From Adhaeribacter aerolatus (lineage in GTDB: Bacteria > Bacteroidota > Bacteroidia > Cytophagales > Hymenobacteraceae), in the NCBI RefSeq assembly GCF_007991635.1, contig NZ_BJYS01000045.1, forward strand, positions 1-64,000: a stretch of 64,000 bases of DNA, written 5' to 3'. The notes beneath the pieces were generated by a model. It had not been told where the DNA came from, did no database searches, and was given only the letters and a program-made list of their open reading frames with translations. Positions 16,079-27,188 of the stretch are shown piece by piece. Numbering within the stretch: position 1 is the stretch's first letter; each line of letters opens with the position of its first letter. A program made the position numbers and the translations under genes.

Positions 16079-18331
16079 TTAATTCATTAGTTTTTCTAAA
16101 GCGGTGTCGTACAGCTTCTTAATTTCTGCGGTATTTTGGAAGGCTTCATTGTCGATGCGGCATTCGCCGGTTGTAACCGTACCTAATAAGGTAAAAGCGG
16201 TATTCCGGCCTTTTAAGGCAGATTCAAAGGCTTCTTGTTGCGCCGGTGCTACCGAAATAACAATGCGGCTCTGGCTCTCACCAAATAAATATGCGTCTTT
16301 CCGGAAAGCCGAATCTGTTTTAATATCGAAGCCTAAATTCTTTGGCATAGCCGATTCCAGCAGGGCAATGTACAAGCCGCCGTCCGAAATATCGTGCACC
16401 GATTGTACCAGTTTTTCCCGGATGAGCTGTTTCGTAGCCTCCTGTACCTGGTACTCGGTTTCTAAATTAAAAGCCGGCGAAGGCGATAATTTTACGCCGT
16501 GGTAAGAGTATAAATATTCCGAAGAATTAATGTCGTTCTGAGCCGAACCCACTAAATATATTAAATCACCGGCATTCTGGAACGCTAGGGTAGTAGCCAG
16601 TTCTTTGTTTTCCAGGATTCCCAACATCCCAATGGTAGGCGTCGGGAACACCGGACCTTCGTCGGATGACTGGTTGTAGAAACTCACGTTCCCGCCGGTA
16701 ACCGGCGTTTCGAATTTTTCGCAGGCTTTTTTCATACCTTTGATGGCGCCTACAAATTGCCAGTAAACTTCCGGTACGTAGGGGTTACCAAAATTAAGGC
16801 AGTTGGTAATGGCAACCGGTTCGCCACCGGAGCACACAATATTCCGGGCCGCTTCGGCCACCGCAATAGCGCAACCTTCTTCAGGGTTGGCGTTTACGTA
16901 GCGGCTGTTGCAATCTACGGTTATCGAAATGGCTTTGTCGGAGCCTTTAACTTTTACAATGGCGGCATCGCTCGGCCGGTTGGTCGTCATGGTAGCGGTA
17001 CCTACCATTGAGTCGTACTGGTGGTTTACCCAGCGGCGGGAGCAAATATTCGGGTGGCTGGCTAAGAATTCGGCTATTTTCCGGTACTCGTCTAAACCGG
17101 TTGGTTCGGCTACCTGGTCGATGCTGAATTTCTGGGCTTCGGCAAAATAAGCGGGTTCGCGGTATTCGCGGTGGTAAACCGGGGCGCCGCCGCCTAGCAC
17201 TAAATCTTCGGCGGGCACATCGGCTACCAACTCGCCGTGCATATAATATTTTAAACGTTTGGTATCGGTTACTTCGCCAATCTGGGCGCAGTACAAATCC
17301 CATTTATCGCAAATGGCTTTTATTTTATCTTCCTGGCCTTTGTGCACCACAATCAGCATGCGTTCCTGGCTTTCCGATAGTAATATTTCAAAAGGCACCA
17401 TGTCTTTCTGGCGGGTAGGTACTTTATCGAGCCATACTTCCATGCCGCTTTCGCCTTTGGCGCTCATTTCGGAAGTAGAACAGGTAATGCCGGCCGCGCC
17501 CATATCCTGCATACCAACCACACAACCCGACTCCAATACCTCTAAGGTAGCTTCGAGTAATAATTTTTCCTGGAACGGGTCGCCCACCTGCACCGAAGGT
17601 AATTTTTCGGCGGAAGCTTCGGTAATATCTTCGGAAGCAAAAGTAGCCCCGTGAATACCGTCCTTACCCGTAGCGGAACCCACAATAAATACCGGATTGC
17701 CGACGCCTTCAGCAATAGCAGAAGCGGTTTTACCAACTTCTACAATACCCGCTGAGAAAGCATTTACCAATGGGTTTACGTTGTAGCAATCATCAAAATA
17801 TAATTCGCCACCCACCGTGGGAATACCAAAAGCATTGCCGTAATCGCCGATGCCTTTTACCACGCCTTTTAACAAGCGCTTGGTTTTATCGTTTTGTATA
17901 TTTCCGAAACGTAGTGAGTTTAACTGGGCAATCGGGCGGGCACCCATCGTAAAAATATCGCGGTTTATACCACCCACGCCGGTGGCGGCACCCTGGTACG
18001 GTTCAATGGCCGACGGGTGATTATGGGATTCGATTTTGAAGCTGCAGGCCAAGCCGTCGCCAATATCTACCAGACCGGCATTTTCTTCGCCGGCTTCGGC
18101 CAACATTCGCGCCGATTTCTTAGGCAAGGTTTTCAGCCAGACAATAGAGTTCTTGTAGGAGCAGTGTTCCGACCACATTACCGAGAAAATACTCAGCTCG
18201 GTAAAGTTGGGCGTACGGCCTAATATATTTTTTATTTTTTCGAATTCTTCGGGAAGAAGTCCTAATTTCTTAGCAGTTTCTACGGTTGTTAGCTGTTGTT
18301 CCACGCCGGTAGCAGTTTTAATGAAGCGCAA
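16079..18331 (-). CDS. purL: Phosphoribosylformylglycinamidine synthase, small PurL type
   Basis: This enzyme carries out the ATP-dependent amidation of FGAR to FGAM in purine synthesis. Its 750 residues match the small PurL form, which works with separate PurS and PurQ rather than the fused 1,300-residue form. Hallmarks include [30 protein letters not shown] near residue 52, [21 protein letters not shown] near 103, [24 protein letters not shown] and [10 protein letters not shown] near 620. purS and purQ are not in the window. It precedes tRNA-Gln and prs on the same strand but is separate from them. The start codon is supported by family length. Confidence 0.96.
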   Translation of the reverse strand: MRFIKTATGVEQQLTTVETAKKLGLLPEEFEKIKNILGRTPNFTELSIFSVMWSEHCSYKNSIVWLKTLPKKSARMLAEAGEENAGLVDIGDGLACSFKIESHNHPSAIEPYQGAATGVGGINRDIFTMGARPIAQLNSLRFGNIQNDKTKRLLKGVVKGIGDYGNAFGIPTVGGELYFDDCYNVNPLVNAFSAGIVEVGKTASAIAEGVGNPVFIVGSATGKDGIHGATFASEDITEASAEKLPSVQVGDPFQEKLLLEATLEVLESGCVVGMQDMGAAGITCSTSEMSAKGESGMEVWLDKVPTRQKDMVPFEILLSESQERMLIVVHKGQEDKIKAICDKWDLYCAQIGEVTDTKRLKYYMHGELVADVPAEDLVLGGGAPVYHREYREPAYFAEAQKFSIDQVAEPTGLDEYRKIAEFLASHPNICSRRWVNHQYDSMVGTATMTTNRPSDAAIVKVKGSDKAISITVDCNSRYVNANPEEGCAIAVAEAARNIVCSGGEPVAITNCLNFGNPYVPEVYWQFVGAIKGMKKACEKFETPVTGGNVSFYNQSSDEGPVFPTPTIGMLGILENKELATTLAFQNAGDLIYLVGSAQNDINSSEYLYSYHGVKLSPSPAFNLETEYQVQEATKQLIREKLVQSVHDISDGGLYIALLESAMPKNLGFDIKTDSAFRKDAYLFGESQSRIVISVAPAQQEAFESALKGRNTAFTLLGTVTTGECRIDNEAFQNTAEIKKLYDTALEKLMN

Positions 18332-18670
18332 AATTATGTAATTCTCGTTTATCAGCCTTCATAAATATTTTAAATTATCTTCAAATAGGAAAATGTACAG
18401 AATTATCAATCTAATATAAGTATTAAGCTATACTTTATATTAGAATTACTTACGCCTGATGACATATTCTAAGCAGTAGCTGTGGTACTCTAATGCAACT
18501 TATATAATGCGGTTAAATAATATTATTGGCTTGCAACGTTTTAGTCGTTTGGAGAGTCATGAAGGTAAAAGATGTTTCTAATCCGTAAGGTTTAACGGTT
18601 ATTCTTTTGACTTAGGATTTATCTTTAATATTTACTTACTTACAAATATCCATCTTTAACAATAAGCTTT
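18332..18670. other. 339-bp divergent intergenic region
   Basis: AT-rich spacer between purL (-) and the lipoprotein gene (+). A hairpin-forming sequence lies at 18410-18444 (TCTAATATAAGTAT against a right arm with one extra T); its role is unknown and it has no T run. No convincing promoter pair or reading frame was found in the rest. Confidence 0.35.
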
Positions 18671-19144
18671 ATGAGATTATACTTTTACACCTTGCTATTA
18701 ATAGCACTACTTACCAACTGTGCAGATGGAGAAACAACTCCTTCTCAGATAGCCGGTAAAATAAACGAGGAGTTTACGCTAAAGCTAAACCAAACCATTC
18801 AGTTAACGGGAGGGGCCACTGAGGTGCAAGTAGCTAATGAAAATCCCCTTTTGGTGCAGATGATAGAAGCTAAGGACGGAAGTTGTCCAGCTAACGCTAC
18901 ATGTATAATGTCCGGTTTTGCTACTGTTACTTTGAACGTATCACAGGGTAAATCCTACAGCGACACCATACATCTTTGTTTGGGTGATTGCAATTTATAT
19001 CGTGGCGGAACCAGCGGCGATACTGTCGAATTTAGAGTAGGCGCAAATCAATATGTAGCTATTCTGAAAAGCGTAGAATCCAAAAGTGAGGCTTCACTTC
19101 GCAATGTGGTGCAGCGGGTATTTTTGGCTGTGAGAAACAAATAG
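18671..19144 (+). CDS. Putative lipoprotein of unknown function
   Basis: The 157-residue product starts with a lipoprotein signal peptide (MRLYFYTLLLIALLTNC), with the lipobox cysteine at residue 17, so it should be lipid-anchored in the envelope. The mature part contains DGSCPANATCIMSGFATVTLNV, which resembles a motif recurring in small bacterial lipoproteins (SRCP..CIWAG..V), and has two further cysteines (HLCLGDC) that may form a disulfide. No enzymatic motif is seen. It is a single gene followed by a strong hairpin at 19239-19299. Its identity beyond lipoprotein is not known. Confidence 0.75.
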   Translation: MRLYFYTLLLIALLTNCADGETTPSQIAGKINEEFTLKLNQTIQLTGGATEVQVANENPLLVQMIEAKDGSCPANATCIMSGFATVTLNVSQGKSYSDTIHLCLGDCNLYRGGTSGDTVEFRVGANQYVAILKSVESKSEASLRNVVQRVFLAVRNK

Positions 19145-19238
19145 TTACTGGCTAAAAGCTGGTATTAATACATTCCCTCTCTTTGGTTGCAGTTTGGCAA
19201 AACTTACTTCTGTTTAAATTAATTTTTTGCCAAATGGA

Positions 19239-19299
19239 TATCTAGTTACAGCAGGCCTAGCGGGTATCCTAAACCCGCCGGGCCTGCTGTAACTAGATA
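19239..19299. repeat. 61-bp near-perfect hairpin
   Basis: A 19-bp perfect stem (19239-19257 with 19281-19299), a 2x2 internal mismatch and a further 6-bp stem (GCGGGT/ACCCGC) enclose a 7-nt loop. It lies between the converging lipoprotein and ABC-permease genes but lacks an adjoining T run. It may be an unusual terminator or a palindromic repeat unit. Confidence 0.7.
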
Positions 19300-19354
19300 C
19301 GTACTTTGTAGCGTTTTAAAATAGTTGAATATTGACTTTTCATTAATATTATTT

Positions 19355-20449
19355 CTAATAGACATAGTAATAGCGGTAGTAGAGAGAATAAGCCAACAGA
19401 AACAGCAAGATGGTTAGCAGGTAAAGCGGTGGGTGCAACAGTAAAAACAAGAGCAAGCCTATATAAATAAAGAATACCCACTTTAAATAAGCCTCCTGGT
19501 TTAGCTTTAAATATAACAAGGTATATATAAGGGAAATAACGCTTATGCCAAAGGTTACCAGGAATATTAAAGAGCTTATGGTCGCCGGATTAAAGTTGAG
19601 CCGTAAAACCATTATTATTTCGGGCACGAGTAAAAGGCTAAAAAGTATAATTTGGTAAGTAAACCGGTGCCAGCGCGGAAAGGGCAACTGCCGCCAAAAA
19701 ACTAAAGCTGTTTCCTGAAATTGCTGTACCTGTTGCACCAGCATAGCCTGAGTTACTACGGCCGTCAGAAATCCAATGAAAGTGGGACGTAAATCGTATT
19801 TGGGGTAGGGGTAGAGCGTCATAAAGGCATAGAGTACGCCCAAGGATAATATTTTGGTTAAGCCCAGCATCACTTTTTCCTGCCGGACCAAATACCGCAA
19901 CGGCCATAAAACCGGGTGCGCTAATATTCTTTTTTCACCGCTGCGCAATATAATATTGTCTGCCGCCTCCGGAATAGTTTGGGTAATTTGCCGACCGAAA
20001 TAAAATAAGGTATATAATATTAATAGCAGATTGTATGAGGTAACTACCCCTATTACCCAATAGTAGGCAGTTTGCAGACCGTAATAACTTATTAATATTG
20101 TATAAACCAACGCCGGTAAAAAAAGCTGTAAATGGGTTAAAGCCAACCCAAGCCACAAAATCCGGCGGGGAAATAAACTAGTGATGAATAAATATTCGTT
20201 TTCGGGAGCCCGAATAGTTTTTAACAAAAAATTAAAGCACTTGAGGTAATATAACAGAAAAACTCCTAATACCGAAAATATAAAAACCGGCGAAGTTACC
20301 GCCCCAGTCAGAAAATACGGACTTACCAGCATGGTTGGCGACTGCTGAATTCCAAAAGATAGGAAAAACACAACCAGAAAAAAGCCGGCATTAAGCTGGT
20401 AAAATTGCTGCACCACCACTTTATTTAATATTCTGAGTAGCGCAATCAT
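19355..20449 (-). CDS. ABC transporter permease-like membrane protein
   Basis: A 364-residue protein that is nearly all hydrophobic, with about ten likely membrane segments and no soluble domain. It starts by overlapping the stop codon of the ATPase gene by one base (TGATG), so it is the permease partner by position. I do not recognise a specific family, though the layout resembles ABC-2-type exporter membrane subunits. The pair probably moves a substrate across the inner membrane. Direction and substrate are unknown. The C-terminus is very hydrophobic and tyrosine-rich. It is last in the two-gene operon, ending about 55 bp from the hairpin at 19239-19299. Confidence 0.75.
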   Translation of the reverse strand: MIALLRILNKVVVQQFYQLNAGFFLVVFFLSFGIQQSPTMLVSPYFLTGAVTSPVFIFSVLGVFLLYYLKCFNFLLKTIRAPENEYLFITSLFPRRILWLGLALTHLQLFLPALVYTILISYYGLQTAYYWVIGVVTSYNLLLILYTLFYFGRQITQTIPEAADNIILRSGEKRILAHPVLWPLRYLVRQEKVMLGLTKILSLGVLYAFMTLYPYPKYDLRPTFIGFLTAVVTQAMLVQQVQQFQETALVFWRQLPFPRWHRFTYQIILFSLLLVPEIIMVLRLNFNPATISSLIFLVTFGISVISLIYTLLYLKLNQEAYLKWVFFIYIGLLLFLLLHPPLYLLTILLFLLAYSLYYRYYYVY

Positions 20450-21087
20450 CAGGAGACCGAAAGCTGGGTTAAGGTTTGGTTTTGCACCAGCCAGGTAGCC
20501 GTTAGGGTTAGTTGAGACATCTGCGCATCCTGGTGCGAGGTTACCAGAAAACTGGTTTGGTGCTTACTATTATACTCCTGAATTAAATTATAAACCAGTT
20601 CTACCGTAGCCGTATCCAGCGTAGCCAGTGGTTCGTCGAGTAATATTAAACTAGGCCGACCAATAAAAGCCAGGATAAGCGACAGCTTTTTGAGCATACC
20701 CGAGGAGTAAGTACGAACAGGTTGGTGCAAATAATTTGTGTTAAAATATTTAATTAAGGTAGTTGCTTGGTCGGCCGGCGCCTTTCGGGCTTGCGCAAAT
20801 AAATTTATTAATTCGGTACCGGTTAAGAAACCCGGATAAAGTGGCGCGGCTTCTCCTAAATTAATATGGCGGCGGTGCAGCAGGGGCTGTGCCTGCAGGT
20901 TTATGCTTTGGTTCAGCAAAATATTGCCCTGGTACGGAATTAAGCCACCCAGCACCCGGAACAAAGTAGTTTTACCCGATCCGTTTTGTCCTTTAATCCA
21001 ATGGTTCCCCGCCGGTATTTGGAGTTCCGGAATAGAAAGTACCAGGTGATTGCCGTAATATTTGTTAAAGTTCCGGAAGGTTAACAT
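20449..21087 (-). CDS. ABC transporter ATP-binding protein
   Basis: A single nucleotide-binding domain of 212 residues with Walker A GQNGSGKT (about 35-42), signature TYSSGMLKKLSL (near 130), Walker B SLILLDEP (near 150) and the switch histidine in LVTSHQD (near 185). The small size and absence of an extra domain fit an exporter-type ATPase such as those paired with ABC-2 permeases. The permease gene follows with a one-base overlap. Hydrolysis of ATP drives transport by the pair; the cargo is not known. The start MLTFRNFNKYYGNH is the normal first strand of the family. Confidence 0.92.
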   Translation of the reverse strand: MLTFRNFNKYYGNHLVLSIPELQIPAGNHWIKGQNGSGKTTLFRVLGGLIPYQGNILLNQSINLQAQPLLHRRHINLGEAAPLYPGFLTGTELINLFAQARKAPADQATTLIKYFNTNYLHQPVRTYSSGMLKKLSLILAFIGRPSLILLDEPLATLDTATVELVYNLIQEYNSKHQTSFLVTSHQDAQMSQLTLTATWLVQNQTLTQLSVS

Positions 21088-22964
<1,877 letters not shown>

Positions 22965-22967
22965 TTT

Positions 22968-23044
22968 TTCGTTATTCGTTGTTCGTTAATCGTTATTAGT
23001 TTTAATGCGATTCGAATAACGAATAACTAATAACGAACAACGAA
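22968..23044. repeat. Palindromic CGTTA-type element between atpD and atpC
   Basis: Two 32-bp arms, 22968-22999 and 23013-23044, are inverted copies with about 27 of 32 positions matching, around a 13-nt loop. The arms are built from repeated TTCGTTA/TTCGTTG units. It ends 3 bp before the atpC ATG and starts 3 bp after the atpD stop. Its left arm is about 30/33 identical to the arm of the element at 30913-31085, so the two are one family. Confidence 0.8.
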
Positions 23045-23047
23045 ATA

Positions 23048-23293
23048 ATGTACTTAGAAATAATTACCCCGGATAAAAGTGTATTTGAAGGCGAAGTAAG
23101 CTCGGCTCAGTTTCCGGGTACGCAAGGTTCTTTTGAAGTGCTGAATAACCATGCGCCTTTAATCAGTACCTTGGAGAACGGTCAAGTCCGGGTTACCACG
23201 GCCACGGGTAATCAATATTTTAATGTAAATGGCGGGGTGGTTGAAGTTCTAAAAAATAGAATTATTCTTTTGGCGGAAGCTGTTACCGAATAA
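23048..23293 (+). CDS. atpC: F1 ATP synthase epsilon subunit, short form
   Basis: The central-stalk subunit of F1. Only 81 residues are present, covering the N-terminal beta-sandwich (YLEIITPDKSVFEGEV, PGTQGSFEVLNNHAPLIS, NGGVVEVLKNRIILLAEAV). The C-terminal two-helix domain of the usual 130-140-residue protein, which in other bacteria inhibits ATP hydrolysis, is absent. The short form is common in Bacteroidota, so this is not a truncation by mutation. It lies after atpD and the palindromic element, followed by a good terminator at 23315-23346. Confidence 0.95.
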   Translation: MYLEIITPDKSVFEGEVSSAQFPGTQGSFEVLNNHAPLISTLENGQVRVTTATGNQYFNVNGGVVEVLKNRIILLAEAVTE

Positions 23294-23314
23294 TCTCTCC
23301 TGATATAAAAAGTA

Positions 23315-23346
23315 AAAAGCCTTTCTCTATCCAGGGAAAGGCTTTT
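23315..23346 (+). terminator. Rho-independent terminator of atpDC
   Basis: AAAAGCCTTTC at 23315-23325 pairs with GAAAGGCTTTT at 23336-23346, followed by a T-rich run, 22 bp after the atpC stop. Confidence 0.88.
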
Positions 23347-23428
23347 ATTTTATAAAATTTTTTGGGATTAATTTAACACAGTAAAGCATAGAAAATTTTT
23401 AACTTTTCATTTAAGTAAGGCATTCTCT

Positions 23429-23436
23429 ACCTTTGC
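23429..23436 (+). promoter_or_regulatory. Probable -7 element of the trans-sulfuration-type gene
   Basis: TACCTTTG matches TAnnTTTG, 25 bp before the ATG at 23462. The -33 element is weak (TTTTC about 21 bp upstream), so the assignment is moderate. Confidence 0.45.
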
Positions 23437-23461
23437 GCAACTTACTTCTTAAAAGATTCAG

Positions 23462-24604
23462 ATGGCCCAGCACAACCCGCCCATTAAACCCAAAGTAACC
23501 CCCATTTACCAAACTTCGGTTTTTACTTTCGATGACCTCACCGAACTGGAAGCATATTTTGAGCAACCTTCGCAACGGTATATGTACGCGCGGTACAGTA
23601 ATCCCAACGCCAACGAACTGGCCGAGGAAGTAAATAAGCTGGAGCAGGGCGATGGTGCCGTCGTTACTTCTTCGGGTATGTCGGCCATTTTTGCGGCTAT
23701 TTTGCTTTTTTGCCAGGCCGGCGACCACGTGTTGTGCGCCGAAGAAATTTATGGGGGTTCGTCGGTGCTGCTGAACCAGGAACTCAACCGAATGGGTATA
23801 ACGGTAACTTATGTGCCAGTTGAAAGTTTATACAACCTAAGCAGCTTTACAAAACCTAATACCAAACTGCTGCTTGCCGAAACCATGAGTAATCCTTTGC
23901 TGCGGGTGTTGGATATAGCGCAAGTAGCCGCCGCCTGCCATCAAGAGAACATCAAACTGGTAATTGATAATACGTTTGCCTCGCCCATTATTACCCAACC
24001 TTTAGCCTTGGGGGCCGATGCGGTCATTCACAGCGTAACTAAATATTTAGCCGGACACAGCGATGTAACGGCGGGCATTGTGGTTACCAAAGGCGAAGAA
24101 CAGGTAAAGCGCATCCGGCAAATTATGATGCATTATGGCTTAAACCTCAGTCCGTTTGAAAGCTGGCTTGCCGTTAGGGGGCTGAAAACCCTGCGGCTCC
24201 GGATAAAACAACACAGCAGCAATGCCTTAACGATTGCCCAATATTTATCCGCGCACCCCAAGGTAAACCGCGTTTATTACCCGGGTCTGGCAGCGCATCC
24301 GGACTACGAATTAGCTAAAATACAAGGCCAGGACTTGTTTGGCGGTATGCTGTCGTTTGCTATTGCCGACGACGAAGCAGTGGTAAATAAATTTATGCAA
24401 AGCCTGCCTTCTATACCGTTCGCGCCGTCTTTAGCGGGCGTAAGTACTTCTATTTCGCACCCGGTTCGTACCTCACATCGCTCTTTAAATTCTGTCAAAC
24501 GCGATGCATTGGGTATTACCATGGGCGTCATCCGGTTATCAGTAGGCGTAGAGGAACCAGAAGAAATATTAGCCGAACTGAAAGAAGCTTTAAAAGTAAT
24601 TTAA
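23462..24604 (+). CDS. Cystathionine gamma-synthase/lyase-family PLP enzyme
   Basis: A 380-residue member of the Cys/Met-metabolism PLP family. Motifs: RYSNPNANELAEEVNKLEQGD near 45, SSGMSAIFAA near 71, DNTFASP near 169 and SVTKYLAGHSD with the PLP lysine at K194, then a C-terminal GVSTSISHPVRTSH and SVGVEEPEEILAEL. Such enzymes make or cleave cystathionine or eliminate the side chain of methionine or homocysteine. The exact reaction cannot be separated by eye among MetB, MetC, gamma-lyase or OAH sulfhydrylase types, so no gene name is given. Single gene with its own promoter. Confidence 0.9.
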   Translation: MAQHNPPIKPKVTPIYQTSVFTFDDLTELEAYFEQPSQRYMYARYSNPNANELAEEVNKLEQGDGAVVTSSGMSAIFAAILLFCQAGDHVLCAEEIYGGSSVLLNQELNRMGITVTYVPVESLYNLSSFTKPNTKLLLAETMSNPLLRVLDIAQVAAACHQENIKLVIDNTFASPIITQPLALGADAVIHSVTKYLAGHSDVTAGIVVTKGEEQVKRIRQIMMHYGLNLSPFESWLAVRGLKTLRLRIKQHSSNALTIAQYLSAHPKVNRVYYPGLAAHPDYELAKIQGQDLFGGMLSFAIADDEAVVNKFMQSLPSIPFAPSLAGVSTSISHPVRTSHRSLNSVKRDALGITMGVIRLSVGVEEPEEILAELKEALKVI

Positions 24605-24803
24605 GCAGACCGTTAAATACTTTATCTTGATTTTGAGCTAAATGCTTTTACTTACGCCCTAACTCATATCTGTCATTCAGGAGGAAGCTTTTTAGCAGCT
24701 TACTAAATAGGTTACTCCTGTTTGACAACTGTGGATTTCATGTACATTGGCTATCTTTTCTCAACAGAACTTCATTTGTCAGTAATTTACCTAGCTAAAA
24801 TGT

Positions 24804-25385
24804 TTACTTTATATAAGTGATTTTGGCATGTATAGGGGAATTGCGGCGGCCGGTTAATACTTTATCGGAATAGCCCAGGTAAATAATTCCCAGAACAAGA
24901 TCTTCTGCTTGTAGTTGCAGGAAGGTTTTCATAGCTGGGTGGTAGGCCATGCCGCCGGAACCCCAGTAAGAAGAAATACCCAGTGCGGTAGCACCCAATA
25001 ATAAATTCTGAACAGCACAGGCGGCGGCCGCAATTTCTTCCAGTACCGGAATAGCCGGTAATTGTCCGCGCTGCATAATGGCAATTATTACATGCGAGGC
25101 CAAATCGCCCATGTGCAACAGTTTATCGTATTTTTCGGGCATAAACTTTTCTGCCGGTATATGCTGCTGGTATAAATTGGCGTGCTGCTGGCAAAACTCT
25201 TTTACTTTTTCGCCGGCATAAACCACAAAATGCCACGGCTCGGTTAGCCCGTGGGTGGGTGCCCAGTTAGCTAGTTGCAGCAGTTCGGTTACTTGTTCCT
25301 CCGGAATTTGCTGCCCGTTCATCAGGTGCGGTTTGGTAGTCCGGCGGGTTTGGATAATATGTTGGATGGCAGAAAAGTCGTTCAT
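24804..25385 (-). CDS. Nitroreductase-family protein
   Basis: The 193-residue FMN-dependent nitroreductase-fold protein has RRTTKPHLMNGQQIPEEQVTELLQLANWAPTHGLTEPWHFVVY at the N-terminus, where the RRT and NWAPTHG regions contact FMN. A C-terminal block (LGIIYLGYSD) is also present. It most resembles the YdjA-like small subgroup. These enzymes reduce nitroaromatics or quinones with NAD(P)H; the physiological substrate is usually unknown. It starts inside the stop codon of the upstream aminotransferase gene (4-bp overlap, 25382-25385), so it is the last gene of the PglC/D/E-like operon, although no link to sugar synthesis is evident. Confidence 0.88.
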   Translation of the reverse strand: MNDFSAIQHIIQTRRTTKPHLMNGQQIPEEQVTELLQLANWAPTHGLTEPWHFVVYAGEKVKEFCQQHANLYQQHIPAEKFMPEKYDKLLHMGDLASHVIIAIMQRGQLPAIPVLEEIAAAACAVQNLLLGATALGISSYWGSGGMAYHPAMKTFLQLQAEDLVLGIIYLGYSDKVLTGRRNSPIHAKITYIK

Positions 25386-26518
25386 GCGGATCTAAATTGT
25401 TTTAAGATAACGGCCGTAATCTTTTCGAGTTGCTCTGGGGATAAGGCGGAGCCGGAAGGCAGGCATAAGCCCAGGTTAAATAAATTTTCGGCCACTGAGC
25501 CACCATAAAAAGGGTTACCGGCAAATAGCGGCTGCTGGTGCAGGGGCTTCCAAAGCGGGCGGGCTTCAATATTTTCTCTCTCCAGGGCTTGCCGGAGTTT
25601 TTCGGAAGTTATGGTTTGGTCAGGATCTAAAGTAATACACGACAGCCAACGATTAGAAAAACCTCCCGGCAATTCTGGTAAAAAATGGATAGTTGTTATG
25701 GGCGAAAGCGCCTGTTGGTAAAATTCGTGAATCTTTCGTCGTTGCTGCACCCGCTCTTCCAGCACACCCAACTGGCCTAAACCAATCCCTGCCGAAATAT
25801 TGCTCATCCGGTAATTATATCCTACTTCGGAATGCTGGTAATGCGGGGCCGGATCTTTGGCTTGCGAACCCAGGAATAAGGCTTTCTGTGCCAGACTGGC
25901 ATTATCAGTAACTAAGGCACCGCCGCCAGAAGTAGTAATAATTTTATTGCCGTTAAAAGAATAAATACCTATCGCCCCGAAAGTGCCCAAAGCTTTATCC
26001 TGGTAAGTCGAACCAAGCCCTTCGGCCGCATCTTCTATAACGGGAATGTCATAGCGGTTGGCAACATTCATTACCTCGTCTAACTTAGCCGGCATCCCAT
26101 ATAAATGCACCAGTAAAATAGCTTTGGGCTTTTTGCCTAATTGCAGTCGTTCCTGAATAGCTTTTTCTAAAGCTTCCGGGCACATATTCCAGGTGTCAGG
26201 TTCGCTGTCGATAAATACAGGCGTGGCGCCCTGGTATAGGATGGGATTAGCAGTAGCTACAAACGTAAAAGTAGAACAAAGCACTTCATCGCCGGTACCA
26301 ACTCCTAAAACCCGCAAAGCCAAGTGAATGGCGGCCGTGCCGGAATTAAGCGCAACTGCATAGTTAGCACTAAATTTCTGACAAAGTTCTTTTTCGAAAT
26401 CCTGAATATTTTGTCCGGCTGTGGTAATATAATTTTCGTCGAAAGCTTTTCGAATATAAGCTTGCTCCGCACCGCTCATGTGCGGCGGCGACAAAAATAT
26501 CCGCGACGAATCAGCCAT
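25382..26518 (-). CDS. DegT/DnrJ/EryC1 aminotransferase, PglE-like
   Basis: A PLP-dependent sugar aminotransferase of 378 residues from the ATG at 26518. An upstream in-frame start at 26602 would add 28 residues lacking family similarity. Landmarks are SSRIFLSPPHMSGAEQAYIRKAF at the start, NSGTAAIHLALRVLG, VIEDAAEGLGS and the PLP-lysine region SFNGNKIITTSGGGALV. The ATG overlaps the acetyltransferase stop by 8 bp, giving translational coupling. In Campylobacter PglE makes UDP-4-amino-4,6-dideoxy-GlcNAc, which PglD then acetylates. The PglC-PglD-PglE order here supports that role, but the dehydratase PglF is missing. Confidence 0.9.
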   Translation of the reverse strand: MADSSRIFLSPPHMSGAEQAYIRKAFDENYITTAGQNIQDFEKELCQKFSANYAVALNSGTAAIHLALRVLGVGTGDEVLCSTFTFVATANPILYQGATPVFIDSEPDTWNMCPEALEKAIQERLQLGKKPKAILLVHLYGMPAKLDEVMNVANRYDIPVIEDAAEGLGSTYQDKALGTFGAIGIYSFNGNKIITTSGGGALVTDNASLAQKALFLGSQAKDPAPHYQHSEVGYNYRMSNISAGIGLGQLGVLEERVQQRRKIHEFYQQALSPITTIHFLPELPGGFSNRWLSCITLDPDQTITSEKLRQALERENIEARPLWKPLHQQPLFAGNPFYGGSVAENLFNLGLCLPSGSALSPEQLEKITAVILKQFRSA

Positions 26519-27188
26519 GGTGCCGTTTAATAACTTTGGCCGGTACGCCCACCGCTGTAACAGCCGCCGGTAAATCGCGGTGCACCACGGCTCCTGCTCC
26601 AATTATTGCTTTATCGCCAACTTTCAGAAACTGAATAACAGTAGCGTTGGTGCCCACATATACGCCCTTGCCCAAAGCGGAATTACCGGCAATATTTACG
26701 TGGGGCATGAGCGAACAGCAATCGCCCAGTACCACATCGTGGCCCAACGTACAGCCCAGGTTTAGCAACACATGTCGGCCTAAAACAACATTGGTGGTTA
26801 AAATACAACCCTGCGTAATAATAGAGCCCTCACCAATTTGATTAAACTGGTAAGCTTCGTTGGGTACCGCCGGGTGAATTAAGGTCGCGAACTGAATATT
26901 TTCATTCGTAATTTTCTCCGCAATTTGGGCTTTAAGGCCGGGGTTGCCAATGGCAATGGCTACATAAAGAGGTTCCTTTACTGCCTGTAAATCTTTTAGG
27001 TCTCCCAGGTACGGGTATTTATTAATGGTTTTGGGCGTATCAGAATTATCATCGTAAAAACCAATCATATTCCAGGTAGGAATATAGTGGTTTATCTGGT
27101 GGATGAGCATGAGTACTTCCCGGCCGAGGCCGCTGGCGCCGAAAATGGCAATATTTTTCAGGTAAGAGTGGGTTCCTTTATGAGGCAT
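26511..27188 (-). CDS. NeuD/PglD-like sugar O/N-acetyltransferase
   Basis: From the ATG at 27188 the product has 225 residues; a start at 27266 would run back through the upstream gene. The N-terminal Rossmann-like part (KNIAIFGASGLGREVLMLI) binds the UDP-sugar. The left-handed beta-helix of hexapeptide repeats from about residue 100 carries the catalytic GHD (LNLGCTLGHDVVLGD) and NATVIQFLKVGDKAIIGAGAVV. PglD transfers acetyl from acetyl-CoA to the 4-amino group made by PglE. It overlaps the sugar transferase gene by 11 bp upstream and the aminotransferase by 8 bp downstream. Confidence 0.9.
   Translation of the reverse strand: MPHKGTHSYLKNIAIFGASGLGREVLMLIHQINHYIPTWNMIGFYDDNSDTPKTINKYPYLGDLKDLQAVKEPLYVAIAIGNPGLKAQIAEKITNENIQFATLIHPAVPNEAYQFNQIGEGSIITQGCILTTNVVLGRHVLLNLGCTLGHDVVLGDCCSLMPHVNIAGNSALGKGVYVGTNATVIQFLKVGDKAIIGAGAVVHRDLPAAVTAVGVPAKVIKRHHG

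Noticed and set aside
22968-23044. CRISPR-like repeats of TTCGTTA units
   Set aside because: The units are contiguous and form an inverted repeat without spacers, and no cas gene is in the window.
25382-26602. Longer start for the PglE-like aminotransferase at 26602
   Set aside because: The extra 28 residues overlap the acetyltransferase gene and have no family similarity; the ATG at 26518 matches the normal family start.
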